From the NCBI GenBank assembly GCA_963808815.1, contig CAWEGI010000009.1:47808-111807 (forward strand): a stretch of 64,000 nt of DNA, in the 5' to 3' direction. A program made the translations under genes and the position numbers. The notes under the pieces are model-generated. The model ran no database searches, was not told the origin of the DNA, and saw only the letters and a program-made list of their open reading frames with translations. Origin of the DNA: DATBLE01 sp963808815 (GTDB taxonomy: Bacteria > Actinomycetota > Thermoleophilia > Gaiellales > Gaiellaceae). Positions 1-9,050 of this stretch are shown piece by piece. How positions within the stretch are numbered: position 1 is the first letter of the stretch; every line of letters starts with the position of its first letter.

Positions 1-487
1 TTCATCGGCGTCCTCTTCGCCGGGCTGATGCTGACCGCGGAGGGGCCGAAGGTGCTCGAGTTCAACTGCCGGTTCGGCGACCCGGAGACGCAGTCGCTCC
101 TGCCCCGGATCGACGGCGACCTCTCGGCTGCGCTCGCGGCGGCCGCGGCGGGCGGGCTCGGAAGCGTCGACCTCCAGGTCGACCCGCGGGCGGCCGTGAC
201 GGTCGTCGTCGCCGGCGGCGAGTACCCGGGCCGCAACGACACCGGCTCGGAGATCGAGGGGATCGAGGCCGCCGAGCGTCTCGGCGCGCTCGTCTTCCAC
301 AGCGGGACCGCCCAGCAGCGGCGAGCACCTCGTCACGAACGGAGGAAGAATCGTCGGCGTGACTGGCGTCGCCGACCAGCTCGAGGAAGCGCGCGCGCTG
401 GCGTACGAGGGCGCGGGCCTCATCTCCTTCCGCGGCGCGCGCTACCGCAGCGACGTCGCCCTCCCGGAGACGAGCCGCGTTGGCTGA
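1..487 (+). CDS. purD: Phosphoribosylamine-glycine ligase (GAR synthetase), C-terminal part, frameshifted
   Basis: PurD joins glycine to 5-phosphoribosylamine with ATP, the second step of purine synthesis. The window opens inside the ATP-grasp domain: the frame from base 1 reads through LEFNCRFGDPETQ, the conserved metal-binding stretch near the end of that domain, then the C-terminal beta-barrel (AAVTVVVAGGEYPG). After VFHSGTA (about 312) the frame is lost; one extra base at about 313-316 restores GEHLVTNGGRIVGVTGVA and a natural end at the TGA at 485. The end overlaps purE by 8 bases. The shift is probably a sequence error, since the rest is well conserved. The N-terminus lies outside the window. 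Confidence 0.93.
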
Positions 488-887
488 CCCCGTCGTCGGG
501 ATCCTCGTCGGCTCCGAGTCCGACCGCGAGCGGATGCAGGCCGCGATGGACGAGCTCGACGCCCGCGGGATCGCACACGAGTTCGAGGTGCGCTCGGCCC
601 ACCGCACCCCCGACGCGGTCGCCGAGTATGCGAAGTCGGCGCGTGACCGTGGGCTGCGCGTCCTGATCTGCGGCGCAGGCCTCGCCGCCGCGCTGCCGGG
701 GGTGGTCGCCGCGCACACCGACCTGCCGGTGATCGGCGTCCCGCTGCGCTCGTCGAAGAGCGTGCTCGACGGACTGGACGCGCTCCTCTCCATCGTTCAG
801 ATGCCGCCGGGCGTCCCGGTCGCATGCGTGGGCGTCGACAACGCGAAGAACGCTGCAGTCCTGGCCGCCCGCATCCTGGGCTCCTAG
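480..887 (+). CDS. purE: N5-carboxyaminoimidazole ribonucleotide mutase (PurE)
   Basis: Rearranges N5-CAIR to CAIR, or carboxylates AIR directly in class II enzymes. It has 135 residues; typical class I PurE is about 160-170. The N-terminal GILVGSESD and SAHRTPD (His41) motifs, which bind the ribotide phosphate and act in catalysis, are present. The usual GAGGAAHLPG loop reads GAGLAAALPG, so the conserved His is Ala71. No purK lies in the window. The TTG start at 480 overlaps purD, suggesting translational coupling. PurE is secure; whether it works as mutase with PurK or as a carboxylase cannot be told from here. Confidence 0.9.
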   Translation: MADPVVGILVGSESDRERMQAAMDELDARGIAHEFEVRSAHRTPDAVAEYAKSARDRGLRVLICGAGLAAALPGVVAAHTDLPVIGVPLRSSKSVLDGLDALLSIVQMPPGVPVACVGVDNAKNAAVLAARILGS

Positions 888-914
888 CACGGGGGAACCC
901 CTGGTTCCCCCGTG
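888..914 (+). terminator. 12-bp perfect hairpin downstream of purE
   Basis: CACGGGGGAACC (888-899), loop CCT, then the exact complement (903-914), starting directly after the purE stop. No clear T-tract follows. It sits between purE and the independently promoted purB, so it probably ends the purDE transcript. Confidence 0.7.
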
Positions 915-1096
915 AACCCCCTCTTTGTGCGCGGTCCCGGGGTTCCGGTGGTGGCGGAGCCGGCGTCGGACAAACGAACTCCCGCTGTTGCCTCTCCGTA
1001 GCGGCCTCCCGCCGGGCAGAGCCCGGCTCCGGATGCAGATCGCTGGAACCCCAGCACGATGGCCAAGCCCTCCTGAGCCCACGCTACGATCGATCA

Positions 1097-2415
1097 GTGA
1101 TCGCGCGCTACTCCCGTCCCGCCATGGCCGAGGTCTGGTCGGACGAGAGGAAGCTCGCCGCCTGGCTCGAGGTCGAGCTCGCCGCCGTCGACGCGTGGGC
1201 CGAGCTCGGCGTCGTCCCGCCCGAGGCAGCGGGGGCAATTCGCGCCCGCGCCGTTCCGCCCACCGCCGAGCGGGTCGCCGAGCTGGAGCGCGAGACCGGC
1301 CACGACCTCGCCGCCTTCGTCGACGCCGTCCAGTCGGAGCTCGGCGAGGAGGGCCGCTGGCTCCACTACGGGCTGACCTCGTCCGACGTCGTCGACACGG
1401 CACTCGCCCTTCAGCTCCGGGACGCCGGCGCGCTGCTCCTCGACGGCATCGCGCGCGCGCAGGCTGCGGTCGTCCGACGCGCCGAGGAGCACCGGCTGAC
1501 GGTCTGCATCGGCCGGACGCACGGCGTCCACGCGGAGCCGACCACCTTCGGACTGAAGCTCGCCGGCTGGGCGTTCGAGCTCGACCGCGGCCGGGAGCGC
1601 CTCGAGCATGCGCTCGACGGCGTGCGCTTCGGAAAGCTCTCCGGCGCGGTCGGGACGTACTCGGTCACCGATCCGGAGCTCGAGCGGATCGCCTGCGAGC
1701 GCCTCGGTCTCGAGCCGGAGCCGGTCTCGACGCAGATCGTCCCGCGCGACCGGCACGCCGAGCTCCTCTCCGCGCTCGCGCTCGTCGCCTCGTCGCTCGA
1801 CCGGTTCGCGACCGAGATCCGCCACCTCGCGCGCACCGAGGTGCGCGAGGTGCAGGAGCCGTTCGGCAAGGGACAGAAGGGCTCGTCGGCGATGCCGCAC
1901 AAGCGGAACCCGATCGTCGCCGAGCGGATCTGCGGCCTCGCGCGTGTCGTCCGCGCCGCCGCACAGGTCGGCCTCGAGAACGTCGCCCTCTGGCACGAGC
2001 GCGACATCTCGCACTCGTCGGCCGAGCGCGTCGTCGTGCCGGACGCGTTCCTCGCGCTCGACTACATGCTCGACCGGTTCGCCTGGCTGGTCGAAGGCCT
2101 CGTCGTCCTCCCCGAGCGGATGCGCGCGAACCTGGAGGCGAGCCACGGCCTCTTCTTCTCGCAGCGCGTCCTGCTCGCGCTGGTCGAAGGCGGGCTGTCC
2201 CGCGACGAGGCGTATCGCCTGGTGCAGGAGCACGCCCTGCGCGCCTGGGACGAGGGCCTCGACTTCCGTGGCGCTCGTCGAAGCGCGACGCGCGCATCGC
2301 CGACCGGATCGACCTCGCCGCCGCGTTCGACCTCGGCGCGTACACACGCCACGTCGACGTCGTCTTCGACCGCCTGCACGCCCTGACCGCCGACCGGGAG
2401 GCCGCCCATGTCTGA
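1097..2415 (+). CDS. purB: Adenylosuccinate lyase (two single-base insertions near the 3' end)
   Basis: Cleaves SAICAR to AICAR and adenylosuccinate to AMP, releasing fumarate. The GTG start at 1097 gives MIARYSRPAM, the normal PurB N-terminus, and lies 6 nt after a -10 box TACGAT (1085-1090), so the mRNA is probably leaderless. The fumarase/aspartase-family signature SSAMPHKRNP (about 1888-1917) and the catalytic region TGHDLAAFVD are intact, as is the GLTSSDVVDT loop. The frame breaks after LDFR: an extra G at 2270 and an extra C at 2286 restore ALVEADARIADRIDLAAAF and a stop at 2415. It overlaps purC by 8 bases, so the gene is likely functional and the shifts artefacts. Confidence 0.93.
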
Positions 2416-3274
2416 GACGCTCACCCACGTCGCGAGCGGCAAGGTCCGCGAGCTGTTCACGATCGACGACGACCGCCTGCTGCTCGTCGCCAGCGACCGG
2501 ATCTCGACCTTCGACGTCGTGCTCCCGACCGAGATCCCCGACAAGGGGCGCGTGCTCACCGGCCTGTCGGCGTTCTGGTTCGCGCGCACGCGGGACGTCT
2601 GCGCGAACCACCTGCTCGCGCTGCGCGCCGACGGGCGCTCGACCGAGTGCCGGCGGCTGGAGATGCTGCCGCTCGAGTGCGTCGTCCGCGGCTACCTCGC
2701 CGGCTCCGGCTGGAAGGACTACCAGCGCGACGGGCGCGACCTCCGGGCACGACCTGCCGGAGGGGCTGCAGCGAGTCGGACCGGCTGCCGGGGCCGATCT
2801 TCACGCCCTCGACCAAGGCGACCAGCGGCCACGACGAGAACATCGACGCCGAGCAGGCGGTCGCGCTGGTCGGCCGCGAGCTGCTACGAGCAGGTCGAGC
2901 GCACGGCGCTCGAGCTCTATCGGTACGCCTCGGAGCACGCCGCCGCCCGCGGGATCCTGATCGCCGACACGAAGTTCGAGTTCGGTCTCGACGGGGACGG
3001 CGACCTGGTGCTCGCCGACGAGGCGTTCACGCCCGACTCCTCTCGCTTCTGGCCTGCCGACGAGTTCGCGCCGGGTGGCCCGCAGCCGTCCTTCGACAAG
3101 CAGTTCGTACGCGACTACTGCGAGGCGCTCGGTTGGGACAAGACGCCGCCCGGCCCGGAGCTGCCGGACGACGTCGTCGCCGGCACTCGCGCGCGCTACG
3201 TCGAGGCGTTCGAGCGCCTGACCGGGATCGGGTTCGACGACTATCTCGCCGACCCAGCGGTGGTGACGCGGTGA
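2408..3274 (+). CDS. purC: SAICAR synthase (three single-base insertions)
   Basis: Condenses CAIR with aspartate and ATP to SAICAR. N-terminal SGKVRELF (ATP loop), SDRISTFDVVLP and the VVRGYLAGSGWKDYQ stretch are typical. Between about 2735 and 2884 the in-frame translation is nonsense, but removing one C at each of 2735, 2772 and 2884 gives SGHDLPEGLQESDRLPGP and then GHDENIDAEQAVALVGREL, the expected substrate-binding region. Three +1 shifts sum to zero, so the C-terminal half (ADTKFEFG, DEAFTPDSSRFWP) is back in the starting frame. About 288 residues. The stop overlaps the purS GTG start in a GTGA arrangement. Confidence 0.93.
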   Translation: MSETLTHVASGKVRELFTIDDDRLLLVASDRISTFDVVLPTEIPDKGRVLTGLSAFWFARTRDVCANHLLALRADGRSTECRRLEMLPLECVVRGYLAGSGWKDYQRDGRDLRARPAGGAAASRTGCRGRSSRPRPRRPAATTRTSTPSRRSRWSAASCYEQVERTALELYRYASEHAAARGILIADTKFEFGLDGDGDLVLADEAFTPDSSRFWPADEFAPGGPQPSFDKQFVRDYCEALGWDKTPPGPELPDDVVAGTRARYVEAFERLTGIGFDDYLADPAVVTR

Positions 3275-3513
3275 GGGCGACGGTTCTCGTCCGCCCGAAG
3301 ACCGGGATCCTCGACCCGCAGGGCGACGCGGTCCGTGAGTCGCTCCGTCACCTGGGCTTCGCCGTCGGCGACGCCCGGATCGGTCGCGTCGTCGACCTCG
3401 AGGTCGACGACGGCGACCCCGCTGCCGTCCGCGCCGAGGTCGAACGGATGTGCGAGCAGCTGCTGGCCAATCCGCTGATCGAGAGCTACGAGATCGAGCT
3501 CGGCGAGCAGTGA
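3271..3513 (+). CDS. purS: FGAM synthase subunit PurS
   Basis: Small structural subunit (80 residues) of the three-part formylglycinamidine ribonucleotide synthetase PurS-PurQ-PurL; it helps bring ammonia from PurQ to PurL. The fold signature VRPKTGILDPQGDAV and the ending NPLIESYEIE are typical. The GTG start overlaps the purC stop and its own TGA overlaps the purQ GTG, so purC-purS-purQ are tightly coupled. Its presence means the organism uses the Bacillus-type complex, matching the short PurL at 18743. Confidence 0.95.
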   Translation: MRATVLVRPKTGILDPQGDAVRESLRHLGFAVGDARIGRVVDLEVDDGDPAAVRAEVERMCEQLLANPLIESYEIELGEQ

Positions 3514-4221
3514 CCGCACGCGAGCCTCGTCCGGCCATCGCGGTCGTCGTCTTCCCGGGGTCGAACGACGACCGCGACGCCGCCTGGGCGCTCCGCGCGC
3601 TCGGCGCCGACGCCATGCTCGTCTGGCACGGCGAGCGACGAGCTGCCGCCGGACACGGGCGCCGTCGTCCTGCCCGGCGGGTTCTCGTACGGCGACTACC
3701 TCCGCTGCGGGGCGATCGCCCGCTTCTCTCCGGTGATGCGTGCGGTGGAGGCCTTCGCGGCCGAAGGAGGGCCCGTGCTCGGGATCTGCAACGGCTTCCA
3801 GATCCTCTGCGAGGCCGGCCTCCTGCCCGGCGCGCTGCGCCCGAACGCCTCGCTCTCGTTCGTCTGCCGCGACGTGGCGGTGCGCGTCGAGCAGGCGCAG
3901 CCGCCCTTTTCGAGCCGGTGCGAGCCCGGGCAGCGGCTCGTCATCCCCGTCAAGCACGGCGAAGGGTGCTGGTATGCGCCGCCCGAGCTCGTGGACGAAC
4001 TCGACCGGGCGGGACGCATCGTCCTGCGCTACGAGCCCGGAGAGAACCCGAACGGCTCGACCGCCGACATCGCCGGCGTGGTGAACGAGCAGGGCAACGT
4101 GATGGGCCTCATGCCCCACCCGGAGCATGCCGTCGATCCGATGCTCGGTTCGGGCGACGGAGCGCTGATCCTCGCCTCGCTCGTGGACGCCGCGCGCGAT
4201 CGCATCGTGGCTGCCGTCTAG
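3510..4221 (+). CDS. purQ: FGAM synthase glutamine amidotransferase subunit PurQ (frameshifted)
   Basis: Class I glutaminase that feeds ammonia to PurL. The N-terminus AVVVFPGSNDDRDAAWAL is typical. After WHGE an extra C at about 3636 shifts the frame; removing it gives DELPPDTGAVVLPGGFSYGD. Then come the nucleophile elbow GICNGFQ with its Cys (about 3787) and the C-terminal His-x-Glu of MPHPEHAVDP, completing the catalytic triad. The length fits PurQ. The stop overlaps the converging small gene at 4218. The shift is likely a sequence error because both halves are fully conserved. Confidence 0.93.
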
Positions 4222-4487
4222 GCGCCTCCTCCCAGTCCGAGCGCCGCCGCCAGCTCCGGATGCTTGGCCAGCTCGGTTCGCAGCCGCTCCAGGTCGCGCG
4301 CCCGCAGCGTGACCGGCCCACGCCGCGAGACGCCGCCCGTCGCGTAGGAGAAGCGCACGAGCCGCTCCCCGCCTGCTTCGAGCAACTGGACGACCGACGC
4401 GAACCGCTTTTCGCCGGCCCGCTGCTGGACGGCGAGCTCGTCGACCACGGTGGCTGCTCCCCACGGCGTTGCACTCGTCTTCGCCAT
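4218..4487 (-). CDS. Small protein of unknown function (89 aa)
   Basis: Not recognised as a named family. The ATG at 4487 gives MAKTSATPWGAA; a -10-like box TACGTT (4494-4499 on this strand) lies 6 nt upstream, consistent with a leaderless mRNA. The middle (AVQQRAGEKRFASVVQLLE and ERLVRFSYATGGVSRRGPV) looks like a small alpha/beta domain with a basic strand, followed by a leucine-rich helix. Codon use is normal for the window. It converges on purQ with a 4-base overlap. Confidence 0.6.
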   Translation of the reverse strand: MAKTSATPWGAATVVDELAVQQRAGEKRFASVVQLLEAGGERLVRFSYATGGVSRRGPVTLRARDLERLRTELAKHPELAAALGLGGGA

Positions 4488-4569
4488 GACGCCAACGTAG
4501 CGGGGCAGCTCGAACGTGTCTGTGCCGCTAGTGCGCCGGGAGTGTGACGCGCCGCATAGGCTCGGGCCC

Positions 4570-5588
4570 GTGACCGTCCCGACCGACCCGACGCTGATCT
4601 GGGTGCAGCCCGACGTGGCTGGAGGAGGCAACCGCCTGGGCCCGCGCGCGGCTGGCCGAGCACGGCCTGGAGCCGACCGGCGAGATCGAACAACCGCATG
4701 TCCGCTGGTGGTCGACCGTCCTCCGCATCCCGACGAGCGAAGGCGACCTCTGGTTCAAGGCCGACGCGCCGCCCCACGCCTTCGAGGCGCGCCTGCTCGC
4801 CCATCCTCGAGCGCGTGCGTCCCGGCCACGTACCGGAGCTGGTCGCGAACGACGCCGAACGCGGCTGGTTGCTCATGCGTGACGGCGGCCTGCGCCTTCG
4901 CGAGCTCGTCCACTCGTGGCACGACCTCACCCACTGGCAGGCGCTCCTGCCCGAGTACGCAGAGCTCCAGATCGCACTCGCGCCGCACAGTGACGAGCTG
5001 CTGGAGGCGCAGGTCCCGGACGAGCGCCTCGCCGTCCTGCCGGGCCACGTCGCCGCCCTGCTCGACGACAGGGACGCGTGCATGGTCGGCCGGGAGAACG
5101 GCCTCGACGAGGACGAATACGAGCGACTCCGGGCGCTCGTCCCCGACTTCGCCGCGCGCTGCGCACGCCTCGCGGCCCACGGCATCCCGGAGACGATCCA
5201 GCACGACGACCTCCACGACGGAAACGTCTTCGTTCGCGACGGGCGCTACCTGTTCTTCGACTGGGGCGACAGCTGCGTCTCCCACCCGTTCAACACCCTG
5301 GTGGTGACGATGCGGTCGCTCGTCCATCGGCTCGAGCTGCCGCCCGGCGGTCCCGACGTCGTCCGGCTGCGCGACGCCTACCTCGAGCCGTTCCAACGCT
5401 TCGGCTCTCGCGACGAGCTCGTCGAGGCCGCCGAACTGGCGCACTACATCGGCACCGCCGCCCGCTCCCTGAACTGGAACCGCTTCATCCGCGTCCGCGA
5501 GCCGCAGTACCGCTTCGACGACGAGGACGCGGTGCCCTACGGGCTGAAGCGGCTGCTCGACATCGGGCCCCTCGGCAGCTGGAGCTAG
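4570..5588 (+). CDS. Aminoglycoside phosphotransferase (APH/kinase-fold) family protein, frameshifted
   Basis: Kinase-fold enzyme of the APH family; the substrate is unknown. The catalytic loop QHDDLHDGNVF (Asp and Asn of the Brenner motif) and FFDWGDS (metal-binding DFG equivalent) are clear at about 5200-5275. The GTG start at 4570 sits 7 nt after TAGGCT (4557-4562), a leaderless pattern. Two extra bases, near 4615 and at 4802, break the N-lobe; removing them gives WLEEATAWARARLAEHGLE, then RWWSTVLRIP, DLWFKA and LERVRPGHVPELV in one frame. Members of this family phosphorylate drugs, sugars or homoserine, so no specific activity is claimed. Confidence 0.75.
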
Positions 5589-6868
5589 ACGCTCCGCCCG
5601 CCCGGGTCGACCGCCCGCACCGTGTACGTATGCCTGCGAGCTTGCCCGGCGGTGGTGTCGAGCCAGGTGGTGCCCTTCGTGGTCGCGAGCAGCTTCCCGT
5701 CGCGGTAGACCTCGTACGAGGACGCGACCCGGACGGGGCTCCAGAGGACGCGGATCACGCCGATCCGCACCGCCGTCGCGACGACCCGGGCAGGCGGGGG
5801 CGGCCGGCAATCGCCCGCGAACCGGGCCCGCCCGGAGAACCGGGAACCGGCCACGCCCGCCCGGAAGGACGCGAGCGCAGCCGCGGGCGCATCGACCCGG
5901 GTCGCGGCCGCGCCTGCTGACCAGACCACCGCTTTCACGCGCGCGTACCGATCCGACCGCAGGGCGCGGAACGCGTCGCGGATCCAGGCGGCCCTGCCGT
6001 GTGCTGCGTCGTCGACCGTGCCGGCGACGACCGCGATCGGCCGCCGGCTCGAGCGTGTCAGGGTCGCGTAGACGCGCGAGTCGGTGAGCCTGCGCGCGAA
6101 CGGGACGACCGCGGCGCCCGGGTCGAGCGAGCCGTAGTCGGAGATCGCCAGCCAGTCGACAAACGCGTCGCCCGGGTAGTAGAGGCGAACGGCGTCCCAC
6201 TCGGCGGACGGCGAGCGCGCGTCGACGGAGAAGACGAAGCTGACGTTCCTCGCCCCCTCCGAGCGGAAGATCGTGACCAGGCGCCGGTACGCGTCGCGAT
6301 ACCGCTCGGCGCCGTCCGGGATGTCGGGGTCACCGTACGCCTCGGTCTCGCCCGCGCCGTTCCAGCGCCCGTTCCACGGCCCCCAGTCCTCGTTCACGTC
6401 GGCGCCGAAGGAGAGGAGCAGCGGCACGCCGAGGGCTCGGGCGGCGTCGGCCCAGGCCGTCAATTGCCGGTCGAAGTCACCCGCTGCGATCCGTTCGAGC
6501 GTGTACCGCTGTTCGGGGCCGCTCGCGCTCCGGCCGGGCACGTAGGCGCTGGACGTCGGCAGGAATGCGACGTACGGCACGGCGCCGTGGCGCCAGATCG
6601 ACAGCACCCGCTGCCGCGGGAAGGCCAGGCCGCGGGACCAGGGCTGCGAAAACGCGACCCAGGAGAGCCGGCGCCCGGCGCGCTGCTCGAAGGTCGCGAG
6701 CTGGGAGGCGCCGAGACCCGCTGCGCCGAGATAGGCGCCCGACGAGGGCGGGAGGACCTTGCCGCACGTGGCAACCGACGCAGCCGGAGCGGGCGCGGCG
6801 AAGCACGCCGCGATCACGGCGGATGCCGCCAGCACGCAGGCGACGAGCCTGCGTCTCTCTCCCCACAC
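5585..6868 (-). CDS. Secreted GH26-like protein with C-terminal Fn3-like domain; probable catalytic loss
   Basis: 427 residues. Residues 1-30 form a signal peptide (basic GERRR, hydrophobic core, AAPAPAAS). The body resembles the beta-mannanase fold of family GH26: VPLLLSFGADVNEDWGPWNG holds the likely acid/base Glu160, and a GDPDIPDGAERYRDAYRRL helix follows. Where active members have a nucleophile Glu before Phe-Gly-Ser, this protein reads VVAGTVDD, so the nucleophile seems missing. The last 80 residues (RIGVIRVLWSPVRVASSYEV to YTVRAVDPGG) are Fn3-like. The GTG start is 7 nt from TAGCGT (6876-6881). Probably binds rather than cuts a polysaccharide (inference). Confidence 0.7.
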   Translation of the reverse strand: MWGERRRLVACVLAASAVIAACFAAPAPAASVATCGKVLPPSSGAYLGAAGLGASQLATFEQRAGRRLSWVAFSQPWSRGLAFPRQRVLSIWRHGAVPYVAFLPTSSAYVPGRSASGPEQRYTLERIAAGDFDRQLTAWADAARALGVPLLLSFGADVNEDWGPWNGRWNGAGETEAYGDPDIPDGAERYRDAYRRLVTIFRSEGARNVSFVFSVDARSPSAEWDAVRLYYPGDAFVDWLAISDYGSLDPGAAVVPFARRLTDSRVYATLTRSSRRPIAVVAGTVDDAAHGRAAWIRDAFRALRSDRYARVKAVVWSAGAAATRVDAPAAALASFRAGVAGSRFSGRARFAGDCRPPPPARVVATAVRIGVIRVLWSPVRVASSYEVYRDGKLLATTKGTTWLDTTAGQARRHTYTVRAVDPGGRSV

Positions 6869-6964
6869 GTGACCAACGCTACAGCGAAACGATGCTGCCG
6901 ACCGGAGGAGCGGTCACCGCTGCCGACCTGGCTCCTGGCTCGACGCGGCGCTCGCCCGCGGCCG

Positions 6965-7351
6965 CTAGGTCTGCTCGATCAGCTCGATGCGGTAGTCGTC
7001 CGGATCTCGTACGAAACACAGCCTCGACCCGCCCTCGCGCACCCGGTAGGGCTCCCGCTCGGGCTCGATCCCCTGCTCCTTCAACCTGGCGAGGGTCTCG
7101 TCCAGATCGTCGACCCCGACCGCGATGTGCCCATACGCGGTGCCCAGCTCGTAGGTGCGGCCGTCGTGATTGAAGGTCAGCTCGAGCTCCTCGGCCTGAT
7201 CCGGATAGGCGAAGAAGTAGTTCGTTGCCTCGAGCTGGCCGTCCCGAACGATCGGCAGCTCGCGCCGGAACTCCATCCCCAGTGCCTCGTAGAACGCGCG
7301 GCTTCGGTCCGGGTCGGTGATGCGAACCATCGTGTGCAGGTATCTGGTCAC
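6965..7351 (-). CDS. Lactoylglutathione lyase-type VOC protein (glyoxalase I family)
   Basis: 128 residues with the four metal ligands expected of glyoxalase I: His6 (YLHTMVR), Glu57 (ELELTF), His75 (AYGHIAVGV) and Glu123 (YRIELIEQ). Such enzymes isomerise a methylglyoxal-thiol hemithioacetal; in actinobacteria the thiol is often mycothiol, so the actual cofactor is open. The GTG at 7351 is chosen because it gives MTRYLHTMVRI and lies 7 nt after TAGGAT (7359-7364). A broken relative of the same N-terminus lies at 9852-9899. Confidence 0.82.
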   Translation of the reverse strand: MTRYLHTMVRITDPDRSRAFYEALGMEFRRELPIVRDGQLEATNYFFAYPDQAEELELTFNHDGRTYELGTAYGHIAVGVDDLDETLARLKEQGIEPEREPYRVREGGSRLCFVRDPDDYRIELIEQT

Positions 7352-7447
7352 GCCCCCAATCCTAAGCGGGCGCCCGGTTCCACGAGCGAGGGAGGCAGAG
7401 ATGTCAGGCCCGCGTCTCACAACGAGTCAAAAGCGGATACTGCCCGG

Positions 7448-9031
7448 GTGGCGAAAAAGGTCTCCCGCACCGAGCTGAATCCGGTCGACCTGCTCGAACG
7501 CGCCGCGTTCGTCTATCCGGACAAGGTCGCGCTCGTGCACGGCGAGCGTCGCTACACATACGCGGCGCTCGGCGAGCGGGCGTGGCGTCTCGCCAACGCG
7601 CTCCGCGACGCCGGCCTGGAGAAGGGCGACCGGGTCGCGACGCTGCTCCCGAACTCTCCGGCGATGCTGGAAGCGCACTTCGGGGTGCCGGCCGCCGGGG
7701 GCATCCTCGTCACCGTCAACACCCGCCTCTCGAGCGACGAGATCGCCTACATCCTCGAGCACTCCGGCTCCCGAGTCCTGCTGCTCGACGCCGAGCTCGC
7801 GGGGCTCGTCGATGGGATCGACCTCGGCGGCGCTCACGTGATCCGCGTGGACGACACCGGCATGACCGACGATCCGTACGAGCAGCTCCTCGCCGGCGCG
7901 TCGCCCGACCGGCCGGCGAGCCGGCTCGAAGACGAGGAGGAGACGATCTCGGTCAACTACACCTCCGGCACCACCGGTCGCCCGAAAGGCGTCCAGTACA
8001 CGTACCGCGGCGCCTACCTCAACGCTCTCAACGAGGCGATCGTCGCCGGTCTCTCCCCGGAGTCGGTCTTCCTCTGGCTGCAGCCGATGTTCCACTGCAA
8101 CGGCTGGTGCTTCACCTGGGCCGTGACCGCGGTCGGCGGCCGGCACGTGACCATCCGAACGGTCGATCCGGACTTGATCTGGGATCTGGTCGACGCCGAG
8201 GGGGTGACCAACTTCAACGGCGCACCGACGGTGCAGCTGATGGTGATCAACCACGCGAAAGCACACCGCGTCGAGCGTCAGGTGACAGTGGTCGTCGCTG
8301 CGGCGCCGCCTTCGCCCACGCTCTTCGCGCGCATGGACGAGCTGAACTTCCGGGTCGTCCACGTGTACGGCCTGACGGAGACCTACGGCCCGATCACGGT
8401 GTGTGCCGAGCAGGAGGACTGGCGCGAACTGCCGGCGGCCGAGCGGGCCGTGCTCCTCGCCCGTCAGGGTCAGGCGTACCCCTCGGCCGACCTCGTGCGG
8501 GTCGTGGACGAAGGCATGAAGGACGTGCCGCGTGACGGCGAGACGATCGGTGAGGTCGTGATGCGCGGCAACAACGTGATGGCCGGCTACTTCGACGACC
8601 CGGCCGCCACCGAGGAGGCCTTTCGCGGCGGCTGGTTCCACTCCGGCGACCTCGCCGTCTGGCACCCGGACGGCAACGTCGAGCTCCGCGACCGCGGCAA
8701 GGACATCATCATCTCCGGCGGCGAGAACATCTCCTCGATCGAGGTCGAGCAGACGATCGTCGCCCACCCGGCCGTGCTCGAGTGCGCCGTCGTCGCGATC
8801 CCCCATCCGCACTGGGGCGAACGCCCAAAGGCGTTCGTGACGCTCAGGGACGATGCGAGCGTGAGCGCGGAGGAGATCATCGCGTTCGCCCGCGACCGGC
8901 TCGCGCACTACAAGTGCCCCGACGCGGTGGAGTTCGGGCCTCTCCCGAAGACGTCGACCGGGAAGGTCCAGAAGTACGTGCTGCGGGAGAAAGAGTGGGC
9001 CGGGCACGAGACTCGCATCGGCGCGGCGTAG
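7448..9031 (+). CDS. Fatty-acyl-CoA synthetase (AMP-forming, ANL superfamily)
   Basis: Activates a carboxylic acid through an acyl-adenylate to acyl-CoA. 527 residues with the family motifs in order: YTSGTTGRPKGV (A3, P-loop), VYGLTETYGP (A5), GGWFHSGDLAV and ELRDRGKDIIISGGENI (A7-A8 hinge), and the catalytic lysine in PKTSTGKVQKYVLR near the C-terminus. The FHCNGWCFTW stretch is typical of medium/long-chain acyl-CoA synthetases. The GTG start at 7448 follows GATACT (7436-7441) by 6 nt. It is followed 20 nt later by an enoyl-CoA hydratase-like gene, suggesting a shared role in acyl-CoA metabolism; the chain length is not inferable. Confidence 0.88.
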   Translation: MAKKVSRTELNPVDLLERAAFVYPDKVALVHGERRYTYAALGERAWRLANALRDAGLEKGDRVATLLPNSPAMLEAHFGVPAAGGILVTVNTRLSSDEIAYILEHSGSRVLLLDAELAGLVDGIDLGGAHVIRVDDTGMTDDPYEQLLAGASPDRPASRLEDEEETISVNYTSGTTGRPKGVQYTYRGAYLNALNEAIVAGLSPESVFLWLQPMFHCNGWCFTWAVTAVGGRHVTIRTVDPDLIWDLVDAEGVTNFNGAPTVQLMVINHAKAHRVERQVTVVVAAAPPSPTLFARMDELNFRVVHVYGLTETYGPITVCAEQEDWRELPAAERAVLLARQGQAYPSADLVRVVDEGMKDVPRDGETIGEVVMRGNNVMAGYFDDPAATEEAFRGGWFHSGDLAVWHPDGNVELRDRGKDIIISGGENISSIEVEQTIVAHPAVLECAVVAIPHPHWGERPKAFVTLRDDASVSAEEIIAFARDRLAHYKCPDAVEFGPLPKTSTGKVQKYVLREKEWAGHETRIGAA

Positions 9032-9050
9032 AGGAGTACCTTTCAGGGCA

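Noticed and set aside
1000..1060. Similarity of the GGGC-AGA-GCCC element before purB to the palindrome before purL as a purine operator
   Set aside because: Shared strings are short, GC-rich and in different arrangement; nothing similar precedes purM.
2647..3270. Alternative frame overlapping purC as a separate gene
   Set aside because: It contains only the middle of PurC exposed by the frameshifts; the part from 3271 is purS.
5999..7447. N-terminal 480-residue extension of the acyl-CoA synthetase frame
   Set aside because: It is antisense to the GH26-like and glyoxalase genes and has no family similarity; the enzyme starts at 7448.
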